A stretch of DNA of 16,888 bases, from the NCBI GenBank assembly GCA_003487955.1, contig DNNJ01000382.1, positions 1 to 16,888 of the forward strand, written 5' to 3'. A model generated the notes under the pieces. The model saw only the letters and a list, made by a program, of their open reading frames with translations, did not search any database and was not told the origin of the DNA. Of the stretch, positions 1 to 7,363 are shown piece after piece (position 1 is the stretch's first letter; every line of letters starts with the position of its first letter). Source of the stretch: Clostridiales bacterium (lineage in GTDB: Bacteria; Bacillota; Clostridia; Tissierellales; Sedimentibacteraceae). Position numbers and translations under genes: made by a program.

Positions 1-6
1 CTACCG

Positions 7-38
7 CTATTTTTCTCTCCCTTTGGTCGGAAAAATAG
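7..38. repeat. Inverted repeat downstream of the PilB-type gene
   Basis: A perfect 9-bp inverted repeat, CTATTTTTC (7-15) and GAAAAATAG (30-38), sits just beyond the stop codon of the PilB-type ATPase gene at 41. It could be a terminator stem or part of a spacer before the next pilus gene, but the window ends before a T-run or a start codon can be checked. The stem is AT-rich and so only moderately stable. Confidence 0.3.
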
Positions 39-40
39 GG

Positions 41-1726
41 TTAGGGCATCTCATATATCACCTGTGAGAATTCTTCTGTTGTTGTAACCCCCGACAATAC
101 CAATTCCCTGCAATTATCTCTCAAAGTGTTCATTCCTGCTCTTTCAGCCATTGCTGCAATTTCATCATTGCTTTTCTCATTTTGGATGGCATCCCTTATA
201 TTCTTGTCAATTATTAATATTTCATGAATGGCTATTCTCCCGCTATAACCTGTATAATAACATTTCGGACAGCCTCTGCCCCGCTGCAGCATAACATTTG
301 TATTGATTCCAAGCAGTCTTTTCTCTGCTTCATTTGCAGCATACTCTATTCTGCAGTTTAAACAAACCTTTTTAACCAATCTTTGAGCTACTATTCCCCT
401 TAATGAAGCAGCAACCAAAAATGGTTTAACTCCCATATCCTTAAGGCGCATAATTGTAGATACAGCGTCATTAGTATGTATGGTCGAAATTACCATATGA
501 CCTGTAATGGCTGCCCTTACAGCAATTTCAGCAGTTTCTTCATCCCGTATTTCGCCTACCATAATAATATTGGGGTCCTGTCTCAATATTGACCTTAATC
601 CCGTGGAAAATAAAAGCCCTGCCTTTGTATTGACCTGGACTTGGTTTATGCCTTCAATTTTATATTCAACAGGGTCTTCAATTGTAATAATATTTTTATT
701 CAGTTTATTAAGTTCATACAAGGCAGCATACAAGGTGGTTGTCTTGCCGCTTCCGGTAGGTCCTGCCGCTAAAATAATTCCGTTTGGCACTTCCAATAAT
801 GAATTGAATTTTTCCATATTGCTTTTCGTGAAACCCAATTCTTCTTTTGTTTTTAAAAAGTTATTTCTGTCCAATATCCGCATTACAATTTTCTCGCCAT
901 AAACGGTTGGAAGTACCGAAATTCGAAGGTCAACAACCGAATCATCTATTTTCATTTCAATTCTTCCATCCTGAGGCAGCCGTTTTTCTGCAATATTCAT
1001 TCCTGCTATTATTTTAACTCTGGTTATTATTGCCGACTGCGTTTGCTTTGAAGGGGCGAAAATTTCCTGCAGCTCACCATCTACCCTGACTCTCACCCTG
1101 ATTCTGTTTTCCATTGGTTCAATATGTATGTCGCTTGAACCCATTTTAAGGGCTTGGCCTATTAATGAATCTATGAGTCTTACAACAGGTGAATTAGCTA
1201 TGCTTAAAATATTTTCCGTTTCATCTGTTTCCTCATCAGCCAATGAGCTTTCCTTGTCAAAATCTTCAGCCGCTTTTTCAGCACTTCTTCCGCCCATGTA
1301 ATTTTCAATTGCCTCAATAATCCGGGATTTTGAAGCAATCACAATTTCTGATTTTCTTCCGGTTTCAACCTCAATGTCCTCTATGTTAAATATATTGAGA
1401 GGATCATATATTGCAATAAGTATTTTATCTTCCCATACTTTCAATGGTATGGAACAAGTTCTTTTAGCTGTATTTTCAGACAATAGCTTTGTTGCATCAG
1501 TGCTTACATAATAATTATCTAAATCTACCGTTTCTATTTTTAACTGCTTAGATAATGCCCTTACTAAGGTTATTTCCGTGATATAATTATTCTCAATAAG
1601 TATTTCTCCAAGCTTCTTATTACAAACCGGCTGCAGTTTCAAAGCTGCATTCAGTTGTTCAAGTGTTATTTCCTTTTGTGACAGCAGTATTTCCCCGATT
1701 TTCGAATAACTGCATATATTATTCAT
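41..1726 (-). CDS. pilB: PilB/GspE-type type IV pilus assembly ATPase
   Basis: Cytoplasmic hexameric ATPase that powers pilin polymerisation in type IV pilus or type II secretion systems; 561 aa, a normal length for PilB. Residues about 8-62 hold two tandem KxGEIL...I...L..AL..Q repeats typical of the MshEN (T2SSE_N) domain, which binds cyclic di-GMP in Vibrio MshE. The ATPase core shows Walker A GPTGSGKTT (about 322-330), an Asp box ITIEDPVEY (about 347-355), Walker B IIMVGEIRDEE (about 387-397) and a His box TIHTND (about 415-420). Four cysteines, CxxC at 455/458 and CxxC at 486/489, form the zinc site usual in PilB. It lies downstream of kal behind its own promoter and is probably the first gene of a type IV pilus operon running off the left edge. 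It is clearly a different subfamily from the TadA at 7364-8713. The start ATG has only a weak GAG-type ribosome binding site. Confidence 0.93.
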   Translation of the reverse strand: MNNICSYSKIGEILLSQKEITLEQLNAALKLQPVCNKKLGEILIENNYITEITLVRALSKQLKIETVDLDNYYVSTDATKLLSENTAKRTCSIPLKVWEDKILIAIYDPLNIFNIEDIEVETGRKSEIVIASKSRIIEAIENYMGGRSAEKAAEDFDKESSLADEETDETENILSIANSPVVRLIDSLIGQALKMGSSDIHIEPMENRIRVRVRVDGELQEIFAPSKQTQSAIITRVKIIAGMNIAEKRLPQDGRIEMKIDDSVVDLRISVLPTVYGEKIVMRILDRNNFLKTKEELGFTKSNMEKFNSLLEVPNGIILAAGPTGSGKTTTLYAALYELNKLNKNIITIEDPVEYKIEGINQVQVNTKAGLLFSTGLRSILRQDPNIIMVGEIRDEETAEIAVRAAITGHMVISTIHTNDAVSTIMRLKDMGVKPFLVAASLRGIVAQRLVKKVCLNCRIEYAANEAEKRLLGINTNVMLQRGRGCPKCYYTGYSGRIAIHEILIIDKNIRDAIQNEKSNDEIAAMAERAGMNTLRDNCRELVLSGVTTTEEFSQVIYEMP

Positions 1727-1791
1727 AAATACACTCTTTTCACGTTTTATTTGTGCTAATTATAAAATTTTATGTATGTCGTAGGGACTCC

Positions 1792-1820
1792 ATTATATTA
1801 TGCACCCCTATCATAGTCAA
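1792..1820 (-). promoter_or_regulatory. Sigma-A-type promoter for the PilB gene
   Basis: On the minus strand, TTGACT (1815-1820) is followed after exactly 17 bases by TATAAT (1792-1797), close to the vegetative consensus. It lies about 65 bases upstream of the PilB ATG at 1726, leaving a leader of roughly 60 nt. No other strong match was seen in the spacer. Confidence 0.72.
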
Positions 1821-1870
1821 TTTAACTAAATGTTTTATAGATTACAATTAGGGCTACATTCATTTACAAT

Positions 1871-1970
1871 CAGTTAATACTAATAATAATTTTGTTGTAT
1901 TTATTTTCCATTTTTGTTAGGACTTTCTATCGACTTATTGCAACAAAAAATGACGATTTTCATCGTCATT
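1871..1970. repeat. Intergenic repeat, copy 1 (partner at 13719-13817)
   Basis: About 100 bases in the kal-pilB spacer match the spacer at 13719-13817 in the same orientation. By hand alignment there are about 15 mismatches and three small gaps over roughly 98 positions. The block starts with the terminator hairpin of kal and continues past its T-run through TTGTTGcAATAAgTCGATAG, a TGGAA core and CAACAA to TTATTAG. It contains no credible open reading frame. It could be the trace of a duplication end, a dispersed intergenic element, or a conserved terminator-plus-leader. Confidence 0.8.
1940..1970 (-). terminator. Intrinsic terminator downstream of kal
   Basis: On the minus strand a 9-bp perfect stem (AATGACGAT paired with ATCGTCATT, 1949-1957 and 1962-1970) closes a 4-nt loop and is followed by six T residues. 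It lies about 30 bases after the kal stop codon. The other strand shows no T-run, so the terminator appears one-directional. Confidence 0.82.
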
Positions 1971-1999
1971 CCTATACATAACTTTTTGTCATTGAGTTC

Positions 2000-2383
2000 T
2001 TATTTATTTCTTTGTTTGCCCTTCGGAACTACACATGTGCCACTGGCTCTGCAAACCACTACAGGCTCTTCTAAAACGTCACATGCCGAGTCACTTATGT
2101 CGTTACGTGGTACTATTACTTTTCTTGCTTCAAATACCATTTTTCTTGAAGAATTTCCCGTAGATACTATTTCACCTTCTGCTTCAATGTATTCCCCTGC
2201 ATATACAGGTGCCAAGAATTCCACATTGTCATATGCAACGAATAGTCCTTCATCCCCGTCATTTCTTATAAGAAGTTCTGTTGCCACATCCCCGAACAAT
2301 CCAAGCATCCTTGCTCCATCAACTAAATTGCCGCCGTAATGAGCATCCTGTGAGCTCATTCTAAGCCTAATCAATGATTTCAT
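2000..2383 (-). CDS. kal: 3-aminobutyryl-CoA ammonia-lyase (hotdog fold)
   Basis: Predicted to catalyse elimination of ammonia from L-3-aminobutyryl-CoA to give crotonyl-CoA (EC 4.3.1.14), a late step of anaerobic lysine fermentation in the cytoplasm. The 127-aa length and the conserved blocks [36 protein letters not shown] and [17 protein letters not shown] are what I recall of Kal proteins of fermenting clostridia and fusobacteria. The start was set at the ATG at 2383, because a GGAGGG ribosome binding site lies 5 bases before it; a TTG four codons upstream falls inside that site. Kal is usually found with the other lysine-fermentation genes (kamA, kamDE, kdd, kce), but here it stands alone between two pilus gene sets, with its own promoter and terminator. 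An alternative is a related hotdog thioesterase or dehydratase of unknown substrate, but the blocks fit Kal well. Confidence 0.88.
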   Translation of the reverse strand: MKSLIRLRMSSQDAHYGGNLVDGARMLGLFGDVATELLIRNDGDEGLFVAYDNVEFLAPVYAGEYIEAEGEIVSTGNSSRKMVFEARKVIVPRNDISDSACDVLEEPVVVCRASGTCVVPKGKQRNK

Positions 2384-2410
2384 TTCACCCTCCAAATTTT
2401 TTGCTTATCT

Positions 2411-2434
2411 CTTGTCACTTTGCCCTGTGACAAG
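2411..2434. promoter_or_regulatory. Operator-like palindrome at the kal transcription start
   Basis: CTTGTCAC (2411-2418) and GTGACAAG (2427-2434) form a perfect 8-bp inverted repeat with an 8-bp spacer, placed just downstream of the -10 box of the kal promoter, where it would cover the start of transcription. A third half-site, CTTGTCA, occurs at 2459-2465 and overlaps the -35 box. This geometry fits repressor binding. The palindrome could instead form a hairpin in the 5' leader, but no T-run follows it, so a terminator is unlikely. Confidence 0.5.
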
Positions 2435-2437
2435 CTA

Positions 2438-2466
2438 ATTTTAGCATTTTAAAGAAGGCTTGTCAA
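2438..2466 (-). promoter_or_regulatory. Sigma-A-type promoter for kal
   Basis: On the minus strand a consensus TTGACA (2461-2466) is separated by exactly 17 bases from TAAAAT (2438-2443), about 55 bases upstream of the kal ATG. The -35 box directly abuts the T-run of the terminator that closes the Tad operon, so kal is probably transcribed independently of the pilus genes. Confidence 0.78.
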
Positions 2467-2501
2467 ATAAAAACCGGGATGGTTTATGCTTTAACCATCC
2501 C
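2466..2501 (-). terminator. Intrinsic terminator closing the Tad copy A operon
   Basis: On the minus strand GGGATGGTT and AACCATCCC (2493-2501 and 2476-2484) form a perfect 9-bp GC-containing stem with an 8-nt loop, followed by GGTTTTTATTT. It lies about 50 bases beyond the stop of the TadG-like gene and marks the end of the Tad transcript. Confidence 0.85.
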
Positions 2502-2552
2502 AAGTTCTTACTCTTATTATTCAATTAGTTTTTAAATGATATACAACTTTAA

Positions 2553-3956
2553 CTATTCCACTAATCTTACTGAACCGCCAGGTTTTTCGCCGGAAGGTGT
2601 CTCAAATGAATTTGTCGCACTATTATAAGGATATCTATTTATAAATTTAAGACTAATAATATCTGCACCTGTTCCATCCCAATTATTCATAACCTCACAT
2701 TCCAATAGCTCAATATGTTCCATTGGAATATTATAACCATTATTAGTCTGCAGTATATCCTTGTAATTTTCAATTTGAGATTCAATTATACTGTATACAT
2801 ATACAGTATTTCCCTCAACTGCGATTTTTTTCAGCGGATCCTGTATTTTGCTTAAATCTTTACCCATTTTATAAATAATAAAACCATCATCAACCTTCAC
2901 TTTAATACTATCGTCGTTGATTATTAAGTCTTTATTGCTAATTCTCTCCTTAATACCGGGACCAGTTTTATTCCAAGCTTCAAAAAGATCACCTTTTGCA
3001 TAGCTTTCTACACTATCTAAATTAATAAATGGCAGCGCATCACCAGCCCAAGCAGCGTTTTCTGCTACCGCTGTCACTGTCATAATAGAATCAGTGAAAC
3101 CAAGAAGCCTTGCAAAAGTATAGTTAACCTTCTCAGTATTTGTAACTCTAACTCTATTTGAATTGCCGTGTCTCTCCCCGACAAAAGTCTTATCATTACG
3201 AAGCTCAAGCATACGAGATTCTATTATATATTGAATGGCTGCGGTCTTATAATCTGCTGGAATTTCTTGATTATTATACCTATCGTTAATTTCATTCTTG
3301 TAGTCATCAGTGTTAAGCATTAAATTAATAATGGATAATTTATCGCTATCATTCTTTATTACCGGTGGATTACTGCCGGATGTATATGGTTTAATAGTAA
3401 TATTTAGATCCTCAGCGTAAGTCACTATTAATGAATTTGGTATTTGCATTAATTCTTCCCTTATTTCTTCTTTTATCTCTTCCTTTGTTTTTAAAGCAAC
3501 TGTTCCCGATATAAACATATCTCCCGTATCATCTAAATAACTACTGATATCAACATAATTGTCTTTAGCATAATCTATAATAACCGAATCGCTTTTTCCC
3601 TCTATGGCGTTTTTTATTTCCGATTCCAACTCTATCAGTTCATCTTCACTGTACACATTTTCATAAGCACCTTCAGTACCGCCAACAATAGTATGCGTAT
3701 CTACTTCAATAGTTGTACCCGCGATTGTACTATCTACTCCGTTAAGCCTCGCATATTGTGTTGCTGTACTTTCAGCATTAGCATAATCCAACGCCCCTGC
3801 CAATGCAGCTGCATCTGCTGCATTTTGCAATTTACTTCGTTGAACTGTCATGGCTCCGACATCAACAGCCAAGGCTGCAAAGCCCATCAGTACAACAAGA
3901 AACAAGGCAACAAAAACCATGGCTTGACCTGATTCATTTCTTATATATTTAAACAT
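2553..3956 (-). CDS. TadG-like Flp pilus accessory protein
   Basis: Predicted membrane-anchored protein of the Tad/Flp system. The N-terminus reads NESGQAMVFVALFLVVLMGF, then AVDVGAM and QRSKLQNAADAAALAGA, the pattern of the putative Flp pilus-assembly TadE/G-like (Tad) family: one N-terminal membrane segment (about residues 10-32) and a long exported C-terminal part. The cleavage-like site G10/Q11 lacks the Glu at +5 that Flp and TadE carry (Phe instead), as is common for TadG, so processing is doubtful. I see no von Willebrand A metal-binding motif in the rest, which I do not recognise. The ATG at 3956 was chosen because AAAGGAGG lies 9 bases upstream; a TTG three codons earlier touches the ribosome binding site. 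It is the last gene of the copy A operon. Copy B has no equivalent after its coiled-coil gene. Confidence 0.8.
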   Translation of the reverse strand: MFKYIRNESGQAMVFVALFLVVLMGFAALAVDVGAMTVQRSKLQNAADAAALAGALDYANAESTATQYARLNGVDSTIAGTTIEVDTHTIVGGTEGAYENVYSEDELIELESEIKNAIEGKSDSVIIDYAKDNYVDISSYLDDTGDMFISGTVALKTKEEIKEEIREELMQIPNSLIVTYAEDLNITIKPYTSGSNPPVIKNDSDKLSIINLMLNTDDYKNEINDRYNNQEIPADYKTAAIQYIIESRMLELRNDKTFVGERHGNSNRVRVTNTEKVNYTFARLLGFTDSIMTVTAVAENAAWAGDALPFINLDSVESYAKGDLFEAWNKTGPGIKERISNKDLIINDDSIKVKVDDGFIIYKMGKDLSKIQDPLKKIAVEGNTVYVYSIIESQIENYKDILQTNNGYNIPMEHIELLECEVMNNWDGTGADIISLKFINRYPYNSATNSFETPSGEKPGGSVRLVE

Positions 3957-3996
3957 CTTACCCAACCTCCTTTACACATATCAGCACCCCTTATCC

Positions 3997-4025
3997 ATTA
4001 TATACCATAATTTAGAATAAATAAA
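3997..4025 (-). promoter_or_regulatory. Weak candidate promoter before the TadG-like gene
   Basis: TATAAT (3997-4002, minus strand) is preceded after 17 bases by TTTATT, which matches only half of the -35 consensus. It lies in the roughly 100-base gap between the coiled-coil and TadG-like genes. No terminator is visible in that gap, so the gene may also be read through from the operon. Confidence 0.33.
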
Positions 4026-4057
4026 CAATCTGTTTTAAAATATTTTATCATATTTTA

Positions 4058-5134
4058 TCATTCCGTTTCAGCAATTTCTTGGGTTTCTTCTATTTCTTCT
4101 TTTTCAGCAGCAAATTCTTTTTGTATATCCATATATTCCAATGTTTTTTGCTTCTTAGCTAATTGTAATTCCATTGATGTAAGTCTGGATTCCGCAGTTC
4201 TTAGATTGTTTTGAACAGCTATTTTCTCTACAGCTATGTTGGCTTTTTCATTAATTAAATTTATGGATTTCTTATATTCTTCTTCTAATTGAGCTTTAAG
4301 CAAATCGTTGGCAACCAACAGCTTGTCATTTTGCATATTTGAACTTTGCAATGACTGTATCATGGATGACAGCCTATGTTTAAGTCCTCCTATTTCATCA
4401 TTTAGAATATCAATGGTTTTCTCTTTAGTCTTATTATCGGCGTTAAGTTTTTCTATAACCTCAGTCTGAGCATTCAACTGCTCATGCAGCTCATTTACCT
4501 TGGAATTCAAGTCAGCAAATTTTCCCTCTGTCATTATGCTTTTCAAATATTTAACTTCCATTTTTTCTTCTTCTAATTGTCTCGAAAAGTCTGCAACCAT
4601 ATCCCGTTGTTTTTTTGTTTCTTGCCTTTCGATTTTAAGCATTTCTTTTTGTGCTGCAGTTTCATCCTTTGAGCGTTGAAGATTGGCAGTCAATTCTTCA
4701 ATGGTATTTGAAAGCTGTTGTATCTTTTTTCCCAAAGACAGTTTTTCACCCTGCAAAACCTTCGCTTCCTCTTCTAATGAAACAATGTTGGATTTCAGAT
4801 TTAATACATCCTTTGCTGAATACTGTGATTCATCCAATTTAATGCTTTTTAATGATTCCGATAAATTATCATATTCAGCAGACAGCTTATTGTTTCTTGC
4901 AATAAGAGATTCATTGCTTTTTCTTAAGCTTTCTTTTTCCTCAAACAAGGTCTGAAGGTTTTTTTGAAATGTCTCCTTTGTAGACTGCTGTTGTTTTCTA
5001 ATCCTTAATAAATATTCCTGAACCGATTTCTTGGTATAACCCCCAAAGGAATTTTTTAATATTTGACTCAAATCAGCTTCTTCTGATTTATCTCGAATCA
5101 TTTCGACAATGTTTTTTTCTTCATTATTACTCAT
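4058..5134 (-). CDS. DivIVA-like coiled-coil protein of the Tad operon (copy A)
   Basis: A 358-aa soluble protein with no signal peptide or membrane segment. Residues about 22-45 contain FGGYTKKSVQEYLLRI, which resembles the N-terminal membrane-curvature-binding motif of DivIVA/GpsB (GY....V..FL). From about residue 45 to 330 it is almost continuous heptad-like coiled coil rich in Glu, Lys, Leu and Gln, ending in an acidic tail. DivIVA proteins gather at curved membrane such as poles and division sites and recruit partners; I infer a role in placing or scaffolding the pilus machine. It follows the DUF192 gene by 16 bases, with GGGAGG 7 bases before the ATG, and has a clear paralogue at 13885-14937, best conserved in the first 70 residues. 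It is not a classical Tad component, and a general cell-division role cannot be excluded. Confidence 0.72.
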   Translation of the reverse strand: MSNNEEKNIVEMIRDKSEEADLSQILKNSFGGYTKKSVQEYLLRIRKQQQSTKETFQKNLQTLFEEKESLRKSNESLIARNNKLSAEYDNLSESLKSIKLDESQYSAKDVLNLKSNIVSLEEEAKVLQGEKLSLGKKIQQLSNTIEELTANLQRSKDETAAQKEMLKIERQETKKQRDMVADFSRQLEEEKMEVKYLKSIMTEGKFADLNSKVNELHEQLNAQTEVIEKLNADNKTKEKTIDILNDEIGGLKHRLSSMIQSLQSSNMQNDKLLVANDLLKAQLEEEYKKSINLINEKANIAVEKIAVQNNLRTAESRLTSMELQLAKKQKTLEYMDIQKEFAAEKEEIEETQEIAETE

Positions 5135-5150
5135 TCATTAACCTCCCATA

Positions 5151-5477
5151 TCAAATAAATTTTATAATATCACCAATTCTTATCTTTTGTGAAGCATTTT
5201 CAGGAATCTCCAAAATATGCTTGGTTTTCTTTACAATCTTTCCTATTCTCCAAGGTTTTATAGTTTCCTTATAAAGCACTTCCATATCCGTTGATAAATA
5301 AACAGCATCAATAGTAATTTTCATAAAAAAGCAATGAATGGATGAACAATTGATTAACAGCAATCCTTCCTCATCTGATAAATATTTTCTATTCATTAAG
5401 CCTACAAGTCGTGATATAAAATTATCAGCTTTTGTAATATTATTAAAAATAACCTTATTATTACATAAAACTTTCAT
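5151..5477 (-). CDS. DUF192 family protein (copy A)
   Basis: A 108-aa protein of the DUF192 family (PF02643), recognised from RLVGLMNR near residue 23, EGLLL, FFMKITIDAVYLS and the closing HILEIPENA...IRIGDII. The family's function is not established. Many members carry a signal peptide, but this one does not and is probably cytoplasmic. Both copies share NCSxIHCFFMK, with two cysteines and a histidine that could hold a metal or form a disulfide (inference). Its ATG overlaps the tadC stop in TAATG, so translation is probably coupled to tadC. The paralogue at 14921-15271 has the same overlap and is identical at about 65 of 106 aligned positions by hand count. Confidence 0.78.
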   Translation of the reverse strand: MKVLCNNKVIFNNITKADNFISRLVGLMNRKYLSDEEGLLLINCSSIHCFFMKITIDAVYLSTDMEVLYKETIKPWRIGKIVKKTKHILEIPENASQKIRIGDIIKFI

Positions 5478-6403
5478 TATTTAAAAGCCTCCATAATTGA
5501 TACCACAGCAGGACCCATAAGCATTATAAAAATAACCGGGAAAATAAAGATAACCATCGGCAATAAAATTTTAATTGCCATTTTGTGTGCCTTTTCTTCA
5601 ATTTTTGACCTTCTGCCATCCCGTATGGAAGCAGCTTGAGTATGAAGAACATTTTTAAGAGAAATACCTAATTTGTTAGCCTGAACCACAGAACCGGTAA
5701 ATGACCTTAAATCATCTATATCGCATCTTTCGCTAAGACCCATCAGTGCATCACGCCTGCTTCGTCCCATGGACATTTCCCTGTATGCAATAGTAAATTC
5801 ATCGATTAAAGGTCCTTTAAAGTGTTCTATTATATGAAGCATTGCCTGCTCAAAGCCAAGACCTGCTTCCACATTGACGCTTAGCATATCCAAGACATCA
5901 GGCATTTGACTTTCCATATTTTCTCTTCTTTTTCTTATTTTACTGAATAAGCTAAAACGTAATATTGCAAAAGCGGCATATGCACCAAAAAACGGCAGAA
6001 AAACTTTAATTTTAATATCTAATTTTAATATAATTGCAAGTATAAAGAACAACACGGCAGTTCCAATAATAACAATTAACTTGATTGCAGCATATTCACT
6101 GGGCATTATGGTCATACCGGCTTGGCGAAGAAGTTTCCTTTGATTTTCAGCTTTTTCATGATTAGTGCTTGTCTGGGGCACAACCTTACTTAAGAATTTA
6201 ACAAAAGATTCCGTCATAGGATTGATGAAACGCTCTGCCAATGATTTGTTTAACTCTTCGTCAACAATCATTTCCTCGCCGGTAGTTTCCAATGCTGCAA
6301 GACGGCCTTTTATTCTGTCACTTTCAATTCCATCATTATAAAATAACATATAAACTAATGAAAATATTAGTACAGCAAAAACTAATGCAATATAAACAGC
6401 CAT
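5477..6403 (-). CDS. tadC: TadC, inner-membrane platform protein (copy A)
   Basis: Integral membrane protein of the type II secretion system F family that, with TadB, forms the platform on which TadA assembles Flp pili. The 308 aa hold an N-terminal membrane segment, a central pair of hydrophobic stretches (about residues 105-150), the cytoplasmic T2SSF domain (MPDVLDMLSVNVEAGLGFEQA, REMSMGRSRRDAL, QANKLGISLKNVL) and a strong C-terminal membrane segment. The ATG at 6403 follows a GAGG ribosome binding site by 5 bases; a GTG two codons earlier lies within that site. The gene begins 7 bases after the tadB stop and ends overlapping DUF192. The C-terminal 141 residues match the copy at 15271-16203 at about 121 positions by hand count. 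Confidence 0.9.
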   Translation of the reverse strand: MAVYIALVFAVLIFSLVYMLFYNDGIESDRIKGRLAALETTGEEMIVDEELNKSLAERFINPMTESFVKFLSKVVPQTSTNHEKAENQRKLLRQAGMTIMPSEYAAIKLIVIIGTAVLFFILAIILKLDIKIKVFLPFFGAYAAFAILRFSLFSKIRKRRENMESQMPDVLDMLSVNVEAGLGFEQAMLHIIEHFKGPLIDEFTIAYREMSMGRSRRDALMGLSERCDIDDLRSFTGSVVQANKLGISLKNVLHTQAASIRDGRRSKIEEKAHKMAIKILLPMVIFIFPVIFIMLMGPAVVSIMEAFK

Positions 6404-6410
6404 AAACACC

Positions 6411-7355
6411 TCACATCTTTATGTTAATGATTTTCCTGATAAACGAAAATCCTATAATTTCCAACACAATAGAAACAGTCAACAAAATTTTTCCCATTTG
6501 AGTTTCAAAAAAACCCTCGAAATAACTTGGAGTCATAACCATAATTGTAAGTACCAAGAATACCGGCAGCAACCCTATTACCATACCCGACATACGTCCT
6601 TGCGCAGTTAAAGTTTTAATATCATTTTTGATTCTAATTCTATCCCTTATAGTTCCGGATATCGTGTCTAAAATTTCCGATAAATTACTTCCTACCTGGG
6701 CAGATGTCATAACAGCTGAAACCAATAGCTCCAAATCCTTGCTTTTGGTTCTTTCTACCATATGATTAAGAGCATCCTCCTGCCTTACCCCATAATGAAT
6801 TTCTCTTAATACTTTAGCAAATTCTGTTGATATAGGCGGATGCATCTCCTCAGCTACACTTTCCATAGACTGTAAAAAGGTAAAACCTCCTTTAATACTG
6901 TTGCCCATTAATATAGTAGCCTGCCCTAACTGAGTGTTAAATAGGTCTTCGCGTTTTTTCCCGGCATTATTTACCAGAAAGGGCGGCACTGCAATACCTA
7001 TAGTCGAAAGTGCTATACCTGTAACTATATTTCCCCCCGAAGCAATTAACAAAAGCATTGGTATAAGCGTAAGCCCTGCCCATAGATAAATAAATTCATT
7101 GGCCTTAAGTTTAATACCTGATGAAGCAATATAGTTGGAAAATTCCTTGCTTGCTATCTTAAATCTATCTTTTTTTCTTCTGCTTTCTTCTTCGCTTTTC
7201 TCCTTTATAAATTGTTCCTGTACGTCATCTATATCATTTGATTTAAAATATCTTACTATTCTGTCCCTTGAACGTCTGGTGTTAGAGCCTGACAGTAAAA
7301 TGTATAAAATTAGATATATTAATGTAGCAACAATTAAGGATATTATAATTTCCAT
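6411..7355 (-). CDS. tadB: TadB, inner-membrane platform protein (copy A)
   Basis: Second T2SSF-family platform protein of the Tad secretion system, 314 aa. It has an N-terminal membrane segment (about 3-21), a charged linker with a run of Glu, Arg and Lys (about 46-66), two further hydrophobic stretches (about 88-127), the T2SSF domain (GNSIKGGFTFLQSMESVAEE, LREIHYGVRQEDALNHM, SAQVGSNLSEILDTIS) and two C-terminal membrane segments. The start ATG has GAGG 6 bases upstream and lies 8 bases after the tadA stop, consistent with coupled translation of the ATPase and platform. The paralogue at 16211-16888 is closely similar along its whole visible length. Confidence 0.9.
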   Translation of the reverse strand: MEIIISLIVATLIYLILYILLSGSNTRRSRDRIVRYFKSNDIDDVQEQFIKEKSEEESRRKKDRFKIASKEFSNYIASSGIKLKANEFIYLWAGLTLIPMLLLIASGGNIVTGIALSTIGIAVPPFLVNNAGKKREDLFNTQLGQATILMGNSIKGGFTFLQSMESVAEEMHPPISTEFAKVLREIHYGVRQEDALNHMVERTKSKDLELLVSAVMTSAQVGSNLSEILDTISGTIRDRIRIKNDIKTLTAQGRMSGMVIGLLPVFLVLTIMVMTPSYFEGFFETQMGKILLTVSIVLEIIGFSFIRKIINIKM

Positions 7356-7363
7356 AATTCACC

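Noticed and set aside
507..902. Plus-strand open frame of 131 codons inside the PilB gene
   Set aside because: It is antisense to the conserved ATPase core, has no family resemblance and no ribosome binding site, and is a shadow of the real gene.
1871..1970. The intergenic repeat as an insertion sequence or classical MITE
   Set aside because: No transposase fragment and no clear target-site duplication; the TTGTTG/CAACAA inverted ends are short and AT-rich. A dispersed element remains possible but is not shown.
1920..1970. TCGATAG in the repeat as a SigD/sigma-28 -10 box
   Set aside because: Part of the GCCGATAT consensus is present, but no TAAA -35 box lies at the right distance in either copy.
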